Notes: generated by a model not told the origin, from the letters alone. Positions 28,926 through 38,146 are shown, numbered from the stretch's first letter. The stretch is 64,000 bases of DNA from Caulobacterales bacterium (GCA_019510435.1 JAEKKJ010000016.1:310001-374000); one strand, 5' to 3'. Numbers and translations: made by a program.

Positions 28926-29228
28926 TTAGGACTGGCCGCCCGGGAACCGCATCGGCACCTTCACATCGCCGGACTTGTCGCCCATCGGCATCGCCTGGGC
29001 GACGCACAGGGCCGCCTTGTCGAAGCCTTTGCCAGGCGCGCTGTCGGACACGACGGTGCAGCTGGTCAGCTTGCCGCCGCCCGCCGTGCACTGAAGCATG
29101 ACAGTCGCAGCATCCTTGGTGTTGGCGTTCTTGGTCAGGCAGCTGGCCATCGCATCTTGGAACGAGGCCGCGCTCGACGCGCCGACGAGAGCAAATACCG
29201 GGACCAGGTTAATGAACCCTGATCCCAA
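28926..29228 (-). CDS. Small TonB C-terminal-domain-like exported protein
   Basis: 100 residues if translated from the TTG at 29226-29228 (MGSGFINLVPVFALVGASSAASFQ), which gives a weak signal peptide. The start is uncertain because no ATG or clear ribosome site is present. The rest matches the last strands and helix of TonB-type energy transducers: MLQCTAGGGKLTSCTVVSDS, APGKGFDKAALCVAQAM and VKVPMRFPGG. Three or four Cys residues could form disulphides. It lacks a membrane anchor and Pro-rich spacer, so it is not a complete TonB. It is divergent from the chemoreceptor. Confidence 0.6.
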   Translation of the reverse strand: MGSGFINLVPVFALVGASSAASFQDAMASCLTKNANTKDAATVMLQCTAGGGKLTSCTVVSDSAPGKGFDKAALCVAQAMPMGDKSGDVKVPMRFPGGQS

Positions 29229-29243
29229 CGCAAAAAGTGGACA

Positions 29244-29263
29244 GTTAGGAACCGTTAGGAACC
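29244..29263. repeat. Tandem 10-bp repeat between divergent genes
   Basis: GTTAGGAACC at 29244-29253 and again at 29254-29263, back to back, exact. It lies in the 102-bp divergent region between the TonB-C-like gene and the chemoreceptor, so it could be a regulator binding site. Confidence 0.55.
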
Positions 29264-29330
29264 TTCGTTCATCATGTGCACGCTCTCCGGGGTCCGCCCC
29301 CAGGGGAAAGGAACACTTGGGGGTTGCGTG

Positions 29331-31238
29331 ATGAAACGTCTCAGGCTGGATGACCTGCCTCTTATGATCAAGGTGGGCTTCGCGCCCGCCCTGGCTCTTG
29401 TAATGCTGGCGCTGCTGGCGACCGGCGCGGTGGTGCTGCAACAGGCCCAGCTGCGCGAACTGGACAGCGTGGTCCAGACCGACATGCCCAACAGCCTGCG
29501 CATGCAGAAGATCTCCGAGCGCATCGCCACGGTGCACGGCCAGCTCTACCTGCTGCTGACGCACCAGGCCGCGAAGATCGACGAGGGCAAGATCGAGGGC
29601 CAGGGCAAGCAGCTGCTGACCGACATCGACGCCATCACCAAGGACGTGGCCGTGGCGCGCGCCGCCGCCACCCCCGCCCAGCGGCCCGGCTATGACAAGC
29701 TGACCAAGCAGCTCAAGGACACCCGCGACGCCCTGGACGTGATCGTCGCCATGATGGGCGCCGACTTCAGCGCCGCCGCCGGTTTCGCCGCGCCGTTCGA
29801 AGACCAGTACGTCAAGATGAGCGAGCAGCTGCAGACCATCGTGACCGCCACCCAGGCCGAGACCGACAAGGAGGCCCAGGCGGCCGCCGGGCGCTCGAAG
29901 CTGGGGCAGACGGTGACCATCGGCGCCTCCATCGCCACCCTGCTGATCGTGGGGATCATCGCCTTCGTGCTGGTGACCAGCATGCGCCGCGCCGTGCAGC
30001 GCATCTCCGGCGCCACCGAGCGCCTCTCGCGCGGGGACAACACCGTCGACCTGGACAAGCTGGCCCGCAAGGACGAGCTGGGCGCCATCGTCAACGCGCT
30101 GACCGTCTTCCGCGAGAACCAGCTGCACCTGGAACGGCTGCGCAAGGAGCAGGAGGACGAACGCGCCTCCGCCGAGGCCACCCGCCGCGACGCGGCCGCC
30201 ACCGCCGAGGAGCAGGCCCAGGAACAGAACCGCGTGGTCGGCTCCCTGGCCGACGCCCTGGAGCACCTGGCTGCCGGCGACCTGACGGTGCGCATCGACC
30301 AGGCCTTCCCCGGCGCCTACGAGAAGCTGCGCGGCGACTTCAACGACGCCGTCGCCAAGCTGGAGAAGGCCCTGTCGGCCATCGCCACCTCGACCTCCGC
30401 CATCCGCTCCGGCGGCAGCGAGATCGCCCAGGGCGCCGACAACCTGTCGCAGCGCACCGAGCGCCAGGCCGCCACTCTGGAGGAGACCGCCGCGGCGCTC
30501 GACCAGATCACCGCCACCGTCCAGCGCTCCGCCGAGGGCGCCACCCAGAGCCGCGAAGCCGTGGCCGCCGCCAAGTCGGAAGCCGAGCGTTCCGGCGACG
30601 TGGTGAGCAAGGCCGTCGCGGCCATGACCGAGATCGAGCGGTCCGCCCGCGAGATCAGCCAGATCATCGGCGTGGTGGACGAGATCGCCTTCCAGACCAA
30701 CCTCCTGGCCCTCAACGCCGGCGTGGAAGCTGCCCGGGCCGGCGACGCCGGCAAGGGCTTCGCGGTGGTCGCCTCGGAAGTGCGGGCCCTGGCCCAGCGC
30801 TCCGCCGAGAGCGCCAAGCAGATCAAGGGCCTGATCTCCACCTCCAGCTCGCAGGTGGCCGAGGGCGTGTCCCTGGTCGGCGAGACCGGCCAGGCGCTGC
30901 ACCGCATCGTCGCCCACGTGGAGGAGGTGTCCAAGCTGGTGAGCGAGATCGCCGCCTCCGCCAAGGAGGAGGCCACCGGCATCGCCGAGGTGAACACCGC
31001 GGTGAACCAGATGGACCAGGTCACCCAGCAGAACGCGGCCATGGTGGAAGAGACCACCGCGGCCAGCCGCATGCTGGCCGACCAGACCGAGGAGCTGTTC
31101 GGCCTCGTCTCGCGCTTCAAGGTGGAAGGCTCGACCGCCACCGAGGCCCAGACGCGTCAGACCCGCACCCGCGCCCGCCCAGCCCACCGCTCGGTCGGCA
31201 ACGCCGCCCTGGCGGACGAGGACTGGACCGAGTTCTAA
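29331..31238 (+). CDS. Methyl-accepting chemotaxis protein
   Basis: 635 residues from the ATG at 29331, preceded by TTGGGGG; an earlier in-frame ATG at 29274 lacks a ribosome site. TM1 ~13-37, periplasmic helical sensor ~38-192, TM2 ~195-216, HAMP ~217-270 ([20 protein letters not shown]) and a second HAMP-like unit ~290-345 ([14 protein letters not shown]). The MCP signalling hairpin has tip [21 protein letters not shown]. The C-terminus ends EDWTEF, a tethering pentapeptide-like tail for CheR/CheB. It senses an unknown periplasmic ligand and controls CheA. Confidence 0.95.
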   Translation: MKRLRLDDLPLMIKVGFAPALALVMLALLATGAVVLQQAQLRELDSVVQTDMPNSLRMQKISERIATVHGQLYLLLTHQAAKIDEGKIEGQGKQLLTDIDAITKDVAVARAAATPAQRPGYDKLTKQLKDTRDALDVIVAMMGADFSAAAGFAAPFEDQYVKMSEQLQTIVTATQAETDKEAQAAAGRSKLGQTVTIGASIATLLIVGIIAFVLVTSMRRAVQRISGATERLSRGDNTVDLDKLARKDELGAIVNALTVFRENQLHLERLRKEQEDERASAEATRRDAAATAEEQAQEQNRVVGSLADALEHLAAGDLTVRIDQAFPGAYEKLRGDFNDAVAKLEKALSAIATSTSAIRSGGSEIAQGADNLSQRTERQAATLEETAAALDQITATVQRSAEGATQSREAVAAAKSEAERSGDVVSKAVAAMTEIERSAREISQIIGVVDEIAFQTNLLALNAGVEAARAGDAGKGFAVVASEVRALAQRSAESAKQIKGLISTSSSQVAEGVSLVGETGQALHRIVAHVEEVSKLVSEIAASAKEEATGIAEVNTAVNQMDQVTQQNAAMVEETTAASRMLADQTEELFGLVSRFKVEGSTATEAQTRQTRTRARPAHRSVGNAALADEDWTEF

Positions 31239-31250
31239 GCGGCTTCAGCG

Positions 31251-31359
31251 CCCCCTCCACCGCTTCGCGGTCCCCCTCCCCCGTTGTCACGGGGGAGGAA
31301 CTACGGCCCAGTTCCTCCCCCGCGTGCGGGGGAGGTGGCGGCGAAGCCGACGGAGGGGG
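31251..31359. repeat. Palindromic intergenic repeat element A
   Basis: Outer arms CCCCCTCC (31251-31258) and GGAGGGGG (31352-31359) enclose two near-identical hairpins, CCTCCCCCG/CGGGGGAGG (31275-31298) and CCTCCCCCGC/GCGGGGGAGG (31314-31335), plus short CCGCTTCGCGG and GGCGAAGCC hairpins. The layout resembles REP/BIME elements of alphaproteobacteria. It lies between the chemoreceptor and the TetR operon. Confidence 0.7.
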
Positions 31360-31420
31360 TGCTGCCACTTCCCCGATCTTCGCCGCAATCATTGGCGCGG
31401 GCCGCCGGCGCGCTGTAACA

Positions 31421-31446
31421 TGACGCCTGTCACGTTTTACGCGTCA
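31421..31446. promoter_or_regulatory. Putative TetR operator
   Basis: Inverted repeat TGACGC (31421-31426) / GCGTCA (31441-31446) around CTGTCACGTTTTAC, ending 8 nt before the TetR start and overlapping its ribosome site AGGAG. The position fits autorepression. Confidence 0.5.
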
Positions 31447-31454
31447 GGAGTCGC

Positions 31455-32078
31455 ATGTCGCAGGTCGCCTATCTTCCCGTGGGCAAGCGGGAGCAGACCA
31501 AGGTCCAGAACCGCCAGTCGATCCTGGACGCGGCGCGCGAGGTCTTTGGCGAGCTGGGCTACGAGGCCGCCACCGTCCGCGACATCATCCGCCGGACCGG
31601 CCTCGCCGCAGGCACCTTCTACAACTACTACCGCTCCAAGGAGGAGGTGTTCGCCGCCCTCGCCGACGACGGCGCGCGGCGCTTCGCCCCGATCCTGAAG
31701 GGCCTGCGCGGCAAGGGCGAGCCGCTGGACGTCTTCGTCCGCGCCGCCATCAAGGCCTATTTCGAGTTCATGGCCGACGAGCACGAGAGCTGGATGGCCC
31801 GCCGCCCGGCCGGCGAGCAGCACCCCCACGTGCAGGGCGAGACGCCCGAGATGGCCGCGGTGTTCGCCGAGGTGAAGGACGCCATCGAAAGCGCCATCGC
31901 CGAGGGCCGCGGCCCGGCCTCCGACCCCGAATACATGACCGCCGCCTGCATCGGCATCGCCCGCGAGGTGGGCGACAAGATGCTGATGCGCCGGCCCATC
32001 GACGTGCCGGCCGCCACCGCCTTCGCCTCGGCCATGATCCTCGACGGGCTGCGGGGCCTGTCGGAAGACTGCGCCTGA
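31455..32078 (+). CDS. TetR-family regulator heading an esterase operon
   Basis: 207 residues. N-terminal HTH QNRQSILDAAREVFGELGYEA, TVRDIIRRTGLAAGTFYNYYRSKEEVF. The C-terminal helical domain is the ligand/dimer part and is unclassified. Its stop shares a base with the next start (TGATG at 32076-32080), so it is coupled to the alpha/beta hydrolase and probably controls that operon. Confidence 0.9.
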   Translation: MSQVAYLPVGKREQTKVQNRQSILDAAREVFGELGYEAATVRDIIRRTGLAAGTFYNYYRSKEEVFAALADDGARRFAPILKGLRGKGEPLDVFVRAAIKAYFEFMADEHESWMARRPAGEQHPHVQGETPEMAAVFAEVKDAIESAIAEGRGPASDPEYMTAACIGIAREVGDKMLMRRPIDVPAATAFASAMILDGLRGLSEDCA

Positions 32079-33112
32079 TGGCGTCGGCCGCCGCGCAGCG
32101 CCTCGCCGCCCGCGCCCTGCTCTCGCTCCCGGCCCCGCTGCTGCGGCTGATGGCCGGCGGGGGCGTGGTCTACAAGGGCGGGCGCACCCTGGACCCACGC
32201 CTGCAGTTCCTGGCCGCCCAGGGCCGCGGCCAGCCGCCCATCGAGACCCTGTCGCCGGAGGAGGTGCGCCGCGGCGAGACCCAGGCGCTGGGCGCCGTCA
32301 GCGGCGACCTGGAGCCCGGCGTCCGCTGGGAGGCCACGAGCGCGCCCGGCGCGGCCGGCGAGATCCCCGCACGGCTCTATCGCCCCGAGGACCAGGATCC
32401 GGCTGCGCCGCTGATGGTCTGGGCCCACATGGGCGGCGGGGTGATCGGCACGCTCGAGACCAACCACGCCTTCTGCAGCGTGCTGGCCCGGATCACCCGC
32501 GCGCCGGTGCTGTCGGTCGACTACCGCCTGGCGCCCGAGCACCGCTTCCCCGCGGGGCTGGAGGACACGTTGGCGGCTTTCCGCTGGGGGCGCGACCACG
32601 CCGCGCAGTTCGGGGCCCGCGACGCAGCCATCGGCGGCGACTCCATGGGCGCAAGCTTCGCCGCCATCCTGTGCCAGGAGCTGAAGAAGGCCGGCGAGCC
32701 GCAGCCCGTGGCCCAGCTGCTGATCTACCCCTGCACGGACGTGGCGTCCGAAAGCCCCTCCATGACCACCTATGCCGACGCCTTCCCCCTGAACCGGCCG
32801 ATGATGGACTGGTTCATGGGCCACTACCTGACCCCCGACGCCGACCCGGCCGATCCGCGCCTGTCGCCGCTGAAGGTCGCGGACCTTTCAGGCCTGGCCC
32901 CCGCGGTGGTGGCCACGGCCGGGTTCGATCCGCTGGTGGACCAGGGCGAGGCCTATGCAAAGGCGCTCACCGCCGCTGGCGTGACCACGCGTTACCGCTG
33001 CTACGACAGCCTCTGTCACGCCTTCACCGCCTTCACGGGCGCGGTCCCGGTCGCCGATGCGGCCTGCCGCGAGATCGCGAGCCTGGTGCGGGGCCTCTAC
33101 GACGGAGCCTGA
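32078..33112 (+). CDS. Alpha/beta hydrolase, hormone-sensitive-lipase family
   Basis: 344 residues. Oxyanion motif AHMGGGV (residues 116-122) corresponds to HGGG of the HSL family, though the second position is Met. It also has VDYRLAPEHRFPAG, the nucleophile elbow GGDSMGAS (Ser189), Asp in FDPLVDQGEAYA and His in LCHAFTAF near the C-terminus. It hydrolyses short-chain or aromatic esters. Cytosolic. It lies in an operon between the TetR gene and the quinone oxidoreductase. Confidence 0.9.
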   Translation: MASAAAQRLAARALLSLPAPLLRLMAGGGVVYKGGRTLDPRLQFLAAQGRGQPPIETLSPEEVRRGETQALGAVSGDLEPGVRWEATSAPGAAGEIPARLYRPEDQDPAAPLMVWAHMGGGVIGTLETNHAFCSVLARITRAPVLSVDYRLAPEHRFPAGLEDTLAAFRWGRDHAAQFGARDAAIGGDSMGASFAAILCQELKKAGEPQPVAQLLIYPCTDVASESPSMTTYADAFPLNRPMMDWFMGHYLTPDADPADPRLSPLKVADLSGLAPAVVATAGFDPLVDQGEAYAKALTAAGVTTRYRCYDSLCHAFTAFTGAVPVADAACREIASLVRGLYDGA

Positions 33113-33115
33113 CCG

Positions 33116-34096
33116 ATGCGCGCCCTGGTGGTCGAGGAGCTGAAGCCGGACTACGCGGGCGTCCACATCCGCGAGCAGCCGACCCCGCAGCCGGGGCCCG
33201 GCGAGGTGCGGGTGCGGGTGCGGGCTGCGGCGGTGAACTTCCCCGACCTGATGCAGACCCGCGGCGAGCACCAGCACAAGCCGACGCTGCCGTTCGTGGG
33301 CGGCATGGAGCTGGCCGGCGAGGTGGACGCCCTGGGCGAGGGCGTCACCGGCTTCGAGGCAGGCGAGGCGGTGGTCGCCGGCGGCCGCGGCGGCTTTGCG
33401 GAATACGTCCTGGTCCCGGCCGCCAGCCTGCGCCGCAAGCCGGCCCAGCTGAGCTACGGCCAGGCGGCCGGCTATCCGGTGGCCTACCTCACCGCCTATG
33501 TCGCCCTGACCTGCTGCGCGCAGGCGCAGGCCGGCGAATGGGTGCTGGTGCACGGGGCGGCGGGCGGCGTGGGCCTGGCCGCGGTGGACTACGCCCGGCA
33601 TCTGGGCTGCCGGGTCATCGCCGCCTCCGCCTCCGACGCCAAGCTGGCGACCATCGCGGCCGAGTACCCGGTGGACGCCACCGTCAACGTCACCGGCGGC
33701 TTCCGCGAGCGCGTGAAGGAACTGACCGGCGGTCGCGGCGCCGACGTGATCTACGACCCCGTGGGCGGCGACGTCTTCGACGAGTCGATCCGCTGCATCG
33801 CCTTCGGGGGCCGCATCCTCTCCATCGGCTTCACCTCGGGCCGCCTGCCGGTGCTGCCGGTCAACATCGCGCTCATCAAGGGCTTCTCGGTGATGGGCGT
33901 CCGCGCCGGCGAGTACGGCCGCCAGTTCCCCGAGAAGGGCCGCGAGAACCAGGCGGCGATCTGGCGGCTGGCCGAGGCCGGCCTGGTGAAGCCGCGGGTG
34001 GACCGCGAATACCCCTTGAGCGAGTGGCGCCAGGCCTTCGAAACCCTGGCCACCCGCCAGGTGGTCGGCAAGACGATCATCCGGCCCGACCTGTAG
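33116..34096 (+). CDS. NADPH:quinone oxidoreductase-like medium-chain dehydrogenase
   Basis: 326 residues, 3 nt after the esterase. MDR superfamily: N-terminal GroES-like half (PGPGEVRVRVRAAAVNFPDLM; GMELAGEVDALGEGV) and nucleotide-binding VLVHGAAGGVGLAAVDYAR. Neither catalytic nor structural zinc cysteines are in place, so it belongs to the zinc-free QOR group that reduces quinones or enoyl compounds with NADPH. C-terminal QVVGKTIIRPDL is typical. Confidence 0.92.
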   Translation: MRALVVEELKPDYAGVHIREQPTPQPGPGEVRVRVRAAAVNFPDLMQTRGEHQHKPTLPFVGGMELAGEVDALGEGVTGFEAGEAVVAGGRGGFAEYVLVPAASLRRKPAQLSYGQAAGYPVAYLTAYVALTCCAQAQAGEWVLVHGAAGGVGLAAVDYARHLGCRVIAASASDAKLATIAAEYPVDATVNVTGGFRERVKELTGGRGADVIYDPVGGDVFDESIRCIAFGGRILSIGFTSGRLPVLPVNIALIKGFSVMGVRAGEYGRQFPEKGRENQAAIWRLAEAGLVKPRVDREYPLSEWRQAFETLATRQVVGKTIIRPDL

Positions 34097-34161
34097 CCAG
34101 GCGCCCGAGGGATGACGAACCGGGGCGTGAGCCTGCTAGGATCGCCCCGAAGGAGCGCCCC

Positions 34162-34911
34162 ATGACCATCGGCAGCCACGACGACCTCGACCGCCTCAAG
34201 GCCATCGGCCGTATCGTCGCCAATGTCCTGAAGGCCATGGGCGAGGCTCTGGAGCCGGGGATCACCACGAAGGAGCTGGACGACCTGGGCCGGCGGCTGC
34301 TGGAGACCGAGGGGGCGCGCTCGGCGCCGGAGCTGACCTACGGCTTTCCCGGCGCGACCTGCATCTCGGTGGGCCCGGACGTCGCGCACGGCATCCCAGG
34401 CCCGCGGCGCATCGAGGCCGGCGACCTGGTCAATATCGACGTCTCGGCTGAGAAGGAGGGCGTCTTCGCCGACACCGGCGCCAGCTTCGCCGTGCCGCCC
34501 GTGAGCGCCACGGTCGAGCGGCTGTGCCGCGACGGCCGCCGCGCGCTCTGGTCGGGCATCCGCGCGGTGCGAGCGGGCGGAGAGCTCAATGCGCCCGGCC
34601 GGCAGATCGAGGCCTTCGCGAAGAAGAACGGCTACAGCCTGGTCAAGAACCTCGCCAGCCACGGGGTCGGCGGGGCCCTGCACGAGGAGCCCAAGGAGAT
34701 CGCCACCTGGGCCGACCGGGCCGAGCGCCGCCGCATCCATGAGGGCCTGGTCTTCACCCTGGAGCCGTTCCTCTCCCTCGGCGCCGACTGGGTCGACGAG
34801 ACCGGCGATGGCTGGACCCTGCGGCCCCCGGAGGGCCAGCCGACCGTGCAGTACGAGCACACCCTGGTCGCGACGCGGAGCGGGCCGCTGGTGGTGACGC
34901 TGGCGGGCTAG
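34162..34911 (+). CDS. map: Type I methionine aminopeptidase
   Basis: 249 residues from the ATG at 34162 with AGGAG 8 nt before it; the frame is open far upstream inside other genes, which is ignored. It removes the initiator Met from new proteins. Metal ligands are visible in NIDVSAEKEGVFADTGASF (two Asp), LASHGVGGALHEEP (His), FTLEPFLS (Glu) and QYEHTLVA (Glu). Length is slightly below the E. coli enzyme (264). It may be a second copy, as Caulobacterales often carry more than one (knowledge-based, not seen here). Confidence 0.92.
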   Translation: MTIGSHDDLDRLKAIGRIVANVLKAMGEALEPGITTKELDDLGRRLLETEGARSAPELTYGFPGATCISVGPDVAHGIPGPRRIEAGDLVNIDVSAEKEGVFADTGASFAVPPVSATVERLCRDGRRALWSGIRAVRAGGELNAPGRQIEAFAKKNGYSLVKNLASHGVGGALHEEPKEIATWADRAERRRIHEGLVFTLEPFLSLGADWVDETGDGWTLRPPEGQPTVQYEHTLVATRSGPLVVTLAG

Positions 34912-34915
34912 CAGC

Positions 34916-35050
34916 ATCCCTCCTCTTCAGGGGAGGGACAGATCGCGCAGCGATCAGGGTGGGGGGACCATGGCCGGGCTCGGAGCCTGATCCAGCAACC
35001 CCCACCCCGCTCGGCTGCGCCGAGTCGCCCCTCCCCTGAAGAGGAGGGAT
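34916..35050. repeat. Palindromic intergenic repeat element B
   Basis: Perfect 22-bp arms: left starts ATCCCTCCTCTTCAGG (34916-34937), right ends GAAGAGGAGGGAT (35029-35050). Inside are further pairings: GATCG-CGCAG-CGATC (34941-34955), CTCGGCTGCGCCGAG (35010-35024) and GGGTGGGG/CCCCACCC. The whole could fold into a branched structure. Different in sequence from element A. It separates map from the rpmH promoter. Confidence 0.75.
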
Positions 35051-35061
35051 GGCGGTGGTGG

Positions 35062-35090
35062 TTGACACACCCTCCCCCTTCCACTATCCA
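35062..35090 (+). promoter_or_regulatory. Sigma-70-type promoter of the rpmH operon
   Basis: Consensus -35 TTGACA (35062-35067), 17-bp spacer, -10 TATCCA (35085-35090), 33 bases before the L34 start. The best housekeeping promoter match in the window. Confidence 0.75.
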
Positions 35091-35122
35091 CCGCCGCTCG
35101 AATTTTCGACCGGAGCCACCTC

Positions 35123-35278
35123 GTGAAGCGGACATTTCAGCCGTCCCGACTCGTGCGTAAGCGCCGTCACGGCTTCCGCCTGCGCATGTCCACCAAGAAT
35201 GGACAAAAGGTGCTGGCTCGCCGTCGCGCGAAGGGCCGTCGCCGTCGCGCGAAGGGCCGCAAGCGCCTGAGCGCTTAG
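35123..35278 (+). CDS. rpmH: 50S ribosomal protein L34, elongated by a 7-codon duplication
   Basis: 51 residues with a GTG start (35123), preceded by CGGAGCC. Translation begins [20 protein letters not shown] and ends KGRKRLSA, unmistakably L34, a basic peptide of the large subunit. The family is normally ~44 residues. Here codons 33-39 (RRRAKGR) are repeated as codons 40-46 by a tandem duplication of 21 bases (35219-35239 and 35240-35260, 20 of 21 identical). Removing one unit gives exactly 44 residues. First gene of the rpmH-rnpA-yidC-engB operon. Confidence 0.95.
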   Translation: MKRTFQPSRLVRKRRHGFRLRMSTKNGQKVLARRRAKGRRRRAKGRKRLSA

Positions 35279-35303
35279 GCCTACGAACGACTAAGGTGTC
35301 CGG

Positions 35304-35672
35304 GTGACGGACGCCGGGATCATCATCGAACGCATGACGAAGCGCAGCGAGTTCCTCGCCTGCGCCAAAGCTCCCTCGTGCGCGAAGGGGGCCGTCGTCG
35401 TCCAGGCGCGCCCGCGGGGCGACGCGCGCGAAGCCGTGCGGGTCGGTTTCACGGCCACCAAGCGCATCGGCGGGGCGGTGGAGCGCAACCGCGCCAAGCG
35501 GCGGATGCGCGAGGCCGCGCGCCTCGTGCTGCCCGGATTGGCGCGCCCCGGCATGGACTATGTGTTCATCGCCCGCGGCGGTGTGACCACCCGGGCCTGG
35601 CCGCGTTTGCTTGACGATGTGAAAAGCGCGCTGATAAGGCTCGCCGCCGAACGCACGGCCCCCCAGATATAG
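35304..35672 (+). CDS. rnpA: Ribonuclease P protein component
   Basis: 122 residues from the GTG at 35304 with AAGG 7 nt before it; an ATG at 35334 is an alternative. It is the protein partner of RNase P RNA in tRNA 5' maturation. Motifs: TKRSEFLACAKA at the start of the conserved domain, VRVGFTATKRIGGAVERNRAKRRMREA (the RNR signature) and GMDYVFIARGGV. It lies between rpmH and yidC as in most bacteria. Confidence 0.95.
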   Translation: MTDAGIIIERMTKRSEFLACAKAPSCAKGAVVVQARPRGDAREAVRVGFTATKRIGGAVERNRAKRRMREAARLVLPGLARPGMDYVFIARGGVTTRAWPRLLDDVKSALIRLAAERTAPQI

Positions 35673-35717
35673 CGGGCCCGCTCCCTTCCTCCCTGTGGAA
35701 TTCCAGCGTCCCCGCAC

Positions 35718-37502
35718 ATGAGAGACGACAACACCCGCAACACGATCATCTTCTTCGTGTGCGCGGCCATCCTGCTGGTGGTCTACCAGTTCTTCGTCGT
35801 CGACCCGCAGGCGAAGAAACAACAGGCCGAGCTGGCCCGACAGCGGCAGGCCCAGACGACCCTCGCCGTGCGCCAGGCCGCGCCGCAGCTGCCGGTGGCG
35901 GTCACCCGCGACGCCGCGGTCACCGCCTCGCCGCGGATCGTCGTCGACACCCCGGCCCTGAAGGGGTCGCTGCGCCTCAACGGCGCGCGGATCGACGACC
36001 TGTTCCTGAAGGACTACCGCGAGACCCTGGACAAGAACTCCCCGCCGGTGGAGCTGTTGCGGCCCGAGGGCGTGAAGAACGCCTGGTTCGCCGAGACCGG
36101 CTGGGTCGGCGCCAATGTGCCCGGCCTGCCCGGCGCCCAGACGCCCTGGACCCTGGCGCAGGGCGCGGTGCTGGCGCCCGGCAAGCCGGTCGTCCTCACC
36201 TATTCCAACGGCGCGGGGCTGACCTTCACCCGCACCATCGCCGTCGACGACAAGTTCATGTTCACGGTCACCGACACCGTCGCCAACACGGGCGGCCAGC
36301 CGGTGACCCTGGCGCCTTATGGCTCCGTCCAGCGCCAGGGCCTGCCCGAGGGCCTGGGCAAGAGCGGCGTGGTGCACGAGGGCGGCATGGGCTGGCTGGC
36401 CGGCTCGCGCCAGCCGATCAAGTACAAGAAGTGGGAAAAGGACGGCACCCAGCCGCCCAAGACCTCCACCGGCGGCTGGATCGGCATCACCGACCGCTAC
36501 TGGCTGGCGGGCCTCGTCCCCGACCAGGCCCAGCAGATCACTGGCCAGTACCGCCTGACCAAGGCCCCGGGCCTGGACATCTATGACGCCAACTTCGTGG
36601 GCCAGGCGCGCACCGTCGCCCCCGGCCAGCAGATCAGCGCGACCACCCACATCTTCGCCGGCGCCAAGTCCGTGCCGCTGCTGCGCGAGTACCAGAACAC
36701 CCTGCACGTGGAGCACCTGGACGAGGCGGTGGACTGGGGCGTGCTGTGGTTCATCACCCGGCCGCTGTCGGACTTCCTGCACTGGCTCTACGGCAAGGTC
36801 GGCAACCTGGGCGTGGCGATCCTGATCCTGACCGTCTGCGTGCGGGTGGTGTTCTTCCCGCTGGCCAACCGCTCCTACGAATCCATGACCAAGATGCGCA
36901 AGGTGCAGCCGGCCATGGAGGCGCTGAAGGTCAAGTACAAGGACGATCCGGCCAAGCAGCAGCAGGAGCTGATGGCCCTCTACCAGCGCGAGAAGGTCAA
37001 TCCGCTGGCGGGCTGCCTGCCCATGTTCCTGCAGATCCCGGTCTTCTTCTCGCTGTTCAAGGTGCTGCAGATCTCGCTCGACATGCGCCACGCCCCCTTC
37101 GTGGGCTGGATCCGCGACCTGTCGGCGCCCGACCCCACCACCATCTGGAACCTGTTCGGCCTGATCCCATGGGACCCGGGCAGCACCCCGCTGATCGGCG
37201 TCTTCCTGGCGACCACCCTGCACATCGGCGTGCTGCCGATCCTCTACGGGATCACCACCTGGCTCACGACGTCCATGAGCCCGCCGGCGCCGGACCCCAC
37301 CCAACAGAAGGTGTTCCAGCTGATCCCGATCATGTTCACCTTCGTGATGGCGCAGTTCGCCGTCGGCCTGCTCGTCTACTACACCTGGTCGAACCTGCTC
37401 ACGACGATCCAGCAGTACGTGATCATGCGCCGCTTCAAGGTGGACAACCCCATCGACCGGATCGTGGGCCGGCTGACCGGGAAGCCCAAGGCCGCGGGGT
37501 GA
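35718..37502 (+). CDS. yidC: Membrane protein insertase YidC
   Basis: 594 residues. TM1 ~9-27 ([19 protein letters not shown]), large periplasmic domain ~50-360 ([29 protein letters not shown]), then the conserved insertase core with TM helices ([21 protein letters not shown], with the groove Arg; [39 protein letters not shown]). It inserts inner-membrane proteins alone or with SecYEG. Its stop overlaps the engB start (GTGA). Confidence 0.97.
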   Translation: MRDDNTRNTIIFFVCAAILLVVYQFFVVDPQAKKQQAELARQRQAQTTLAVRQAAPQLPVAVTRDAAVTASPRIVVDTPALKGSLRLNGARIDDLFLKDYRETLDKNSPPVELLRPEGVKNAWFAETGWVGANVPGLPGAQTPWTLAQGAVLAPGKPVVLTYSNGAGLTFTRTIAVDDKFMFTVTDTVANTGGQPVTLAPYGSVQRQGLPEGLGKSGVVHEGGMGWLAGSRQPIKYKKWEKDGTQPPKTSTGGWIGITDRYWLAGLVPDQAQQITGQYRLTKAPGLDIYDANFVGQARTVAPGQQISATTHIFAGAKSVPLLREYQNTLHVEHLDEAVDWGVLWFITRPLSDFLHWLYGKVGNLGVAILILTVCVRVVFFPLANRSYESMTKMRKVQPAMEALKVKYKDDPAKQQQELMALYQREKVNPLAGCLPMFLQIPVFFSLFKVLQISLDMRHAPFVGWIRDLSAPDPTTIWNLFGLIPWDPGSTPLIGVFLATTLHIGVLPILYGITTWLTTSMSPPAPDPTQQKVFQLIPIMFTFVMAQFAVGLLVYYTWSNLLTTIQQYVIMRRFKVDNPIDRIVGRLTGKPKAAG

Positions 37503-38146
37503 GCGAGCCCGCCGACGTCTTCACCGCGGAAGAGCTGGAGGCCGCGCGCGTCCTCTTCGCCCATCCGGTGCGCTTCCTGATGGGGGCGGTGGCGATCGCG
37601 GGCCTGCCGCCCGCCGACCTGCCGGAGGTGGCCTTCGCCGGCCGCTCGAACGTGGGCAAGTCCTCGCTGATCAACGCCGTCACCGGCCGCCTGCACCTGG
37701 CCCGCGCGTCCACCGCGCCGGGCCGCACGCGCGAGATCAACTTCTTCGTCGCCGACGAGCAGCTGCGGCTGGTGGACCTGCCGGGCTACGGCTTCGCCAA
37801 GGTCAGCCGCGGCGAGGCCAACAAGTTCCAGAACCTGGGCCGGGCCTATCTGCGCGGGCGGCCGAACCTGAAGCGCGCCTACCTGCTGATCGACTCGCGC
37901 CACGGGCTGAAGGCGGTGGACCTGGAGGCCATGGAGGCCTTCGACCTGGCCGCCGTCTCCTACCAGGTGATCCTTACCAAGGGCGACAAGCTGGGCCCGC
38001 GCGACCTCGCCCAGGTGACCGCCGAGACCCAGAAGAAGATCGCCAAGCGCCCCGCCGCCTTCCCGCGGGTCCTGGCCACCTCGGCGGAAAAGGGGACCGG
38101 CATCCCTGAGCTCCGCGCCGAGATCCTCGCGGCCTGCTTCGCCTGA
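37499..38146 (+). CDS. engB: Ribosome-biogenesis GTPase YihA/YsxC (EngB)
   Basis: 215 residues, GTG start in the GTGA overlap with yidC. G1 GRSNVGKSS (residues 48-56), G2 Thr in [13 protein letters not shown]3 [10 protein letters not shown]4 LTKGDKL, G5 ATSAEKG. Essential GTPase in late 50S assembly. Last gene of the rpmH operon here. Confidence 0.95.
   Translation: MSEPADVFTAEELEAARVLFAHPVRFLMGAVAIAGLPPADLPEVAFAGRSNVGKSSLINAVTGRLHLARASTAPGRTREINFFVADEQLRLVDLPGYGFAKVSRGEANKFQNLGRAYLRGRPNLKRAYLLIDSRHGLKAVDLEAMEAFDLAAVSYQVILTKGDKLGPRDLAQVTAETQKKIAKRPAAFPRVLATSAEKGTGIPELRAEILAACFA

Noticed and set aside
28926..31187. 753-residue frame on the minus strand
   Set aside because: Only the last ~100 codons (28926-29228) look genuine; the rest is antisense to the chemoreceptor with Gly/His-rich sequence.
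31251..31359. Element A as a transposon or IS end
   Set aside because: No transposase gene or target-site duplication is visible; better described as a REP-like palindrome.
32671..34162. In-frame upstream extension of methionine aminopeptidase
   Set aside because: It runs through the esterase and quinone oxidoreductase genes in another frame; the AGGAG-preceded ATG at 34162 fits the family.
34908..37304. 798-residue open frame on the minus strand
   Set aside because: Antisense to rpmH, rnpA and yidC; no family signature, so a GC-driven shadow.
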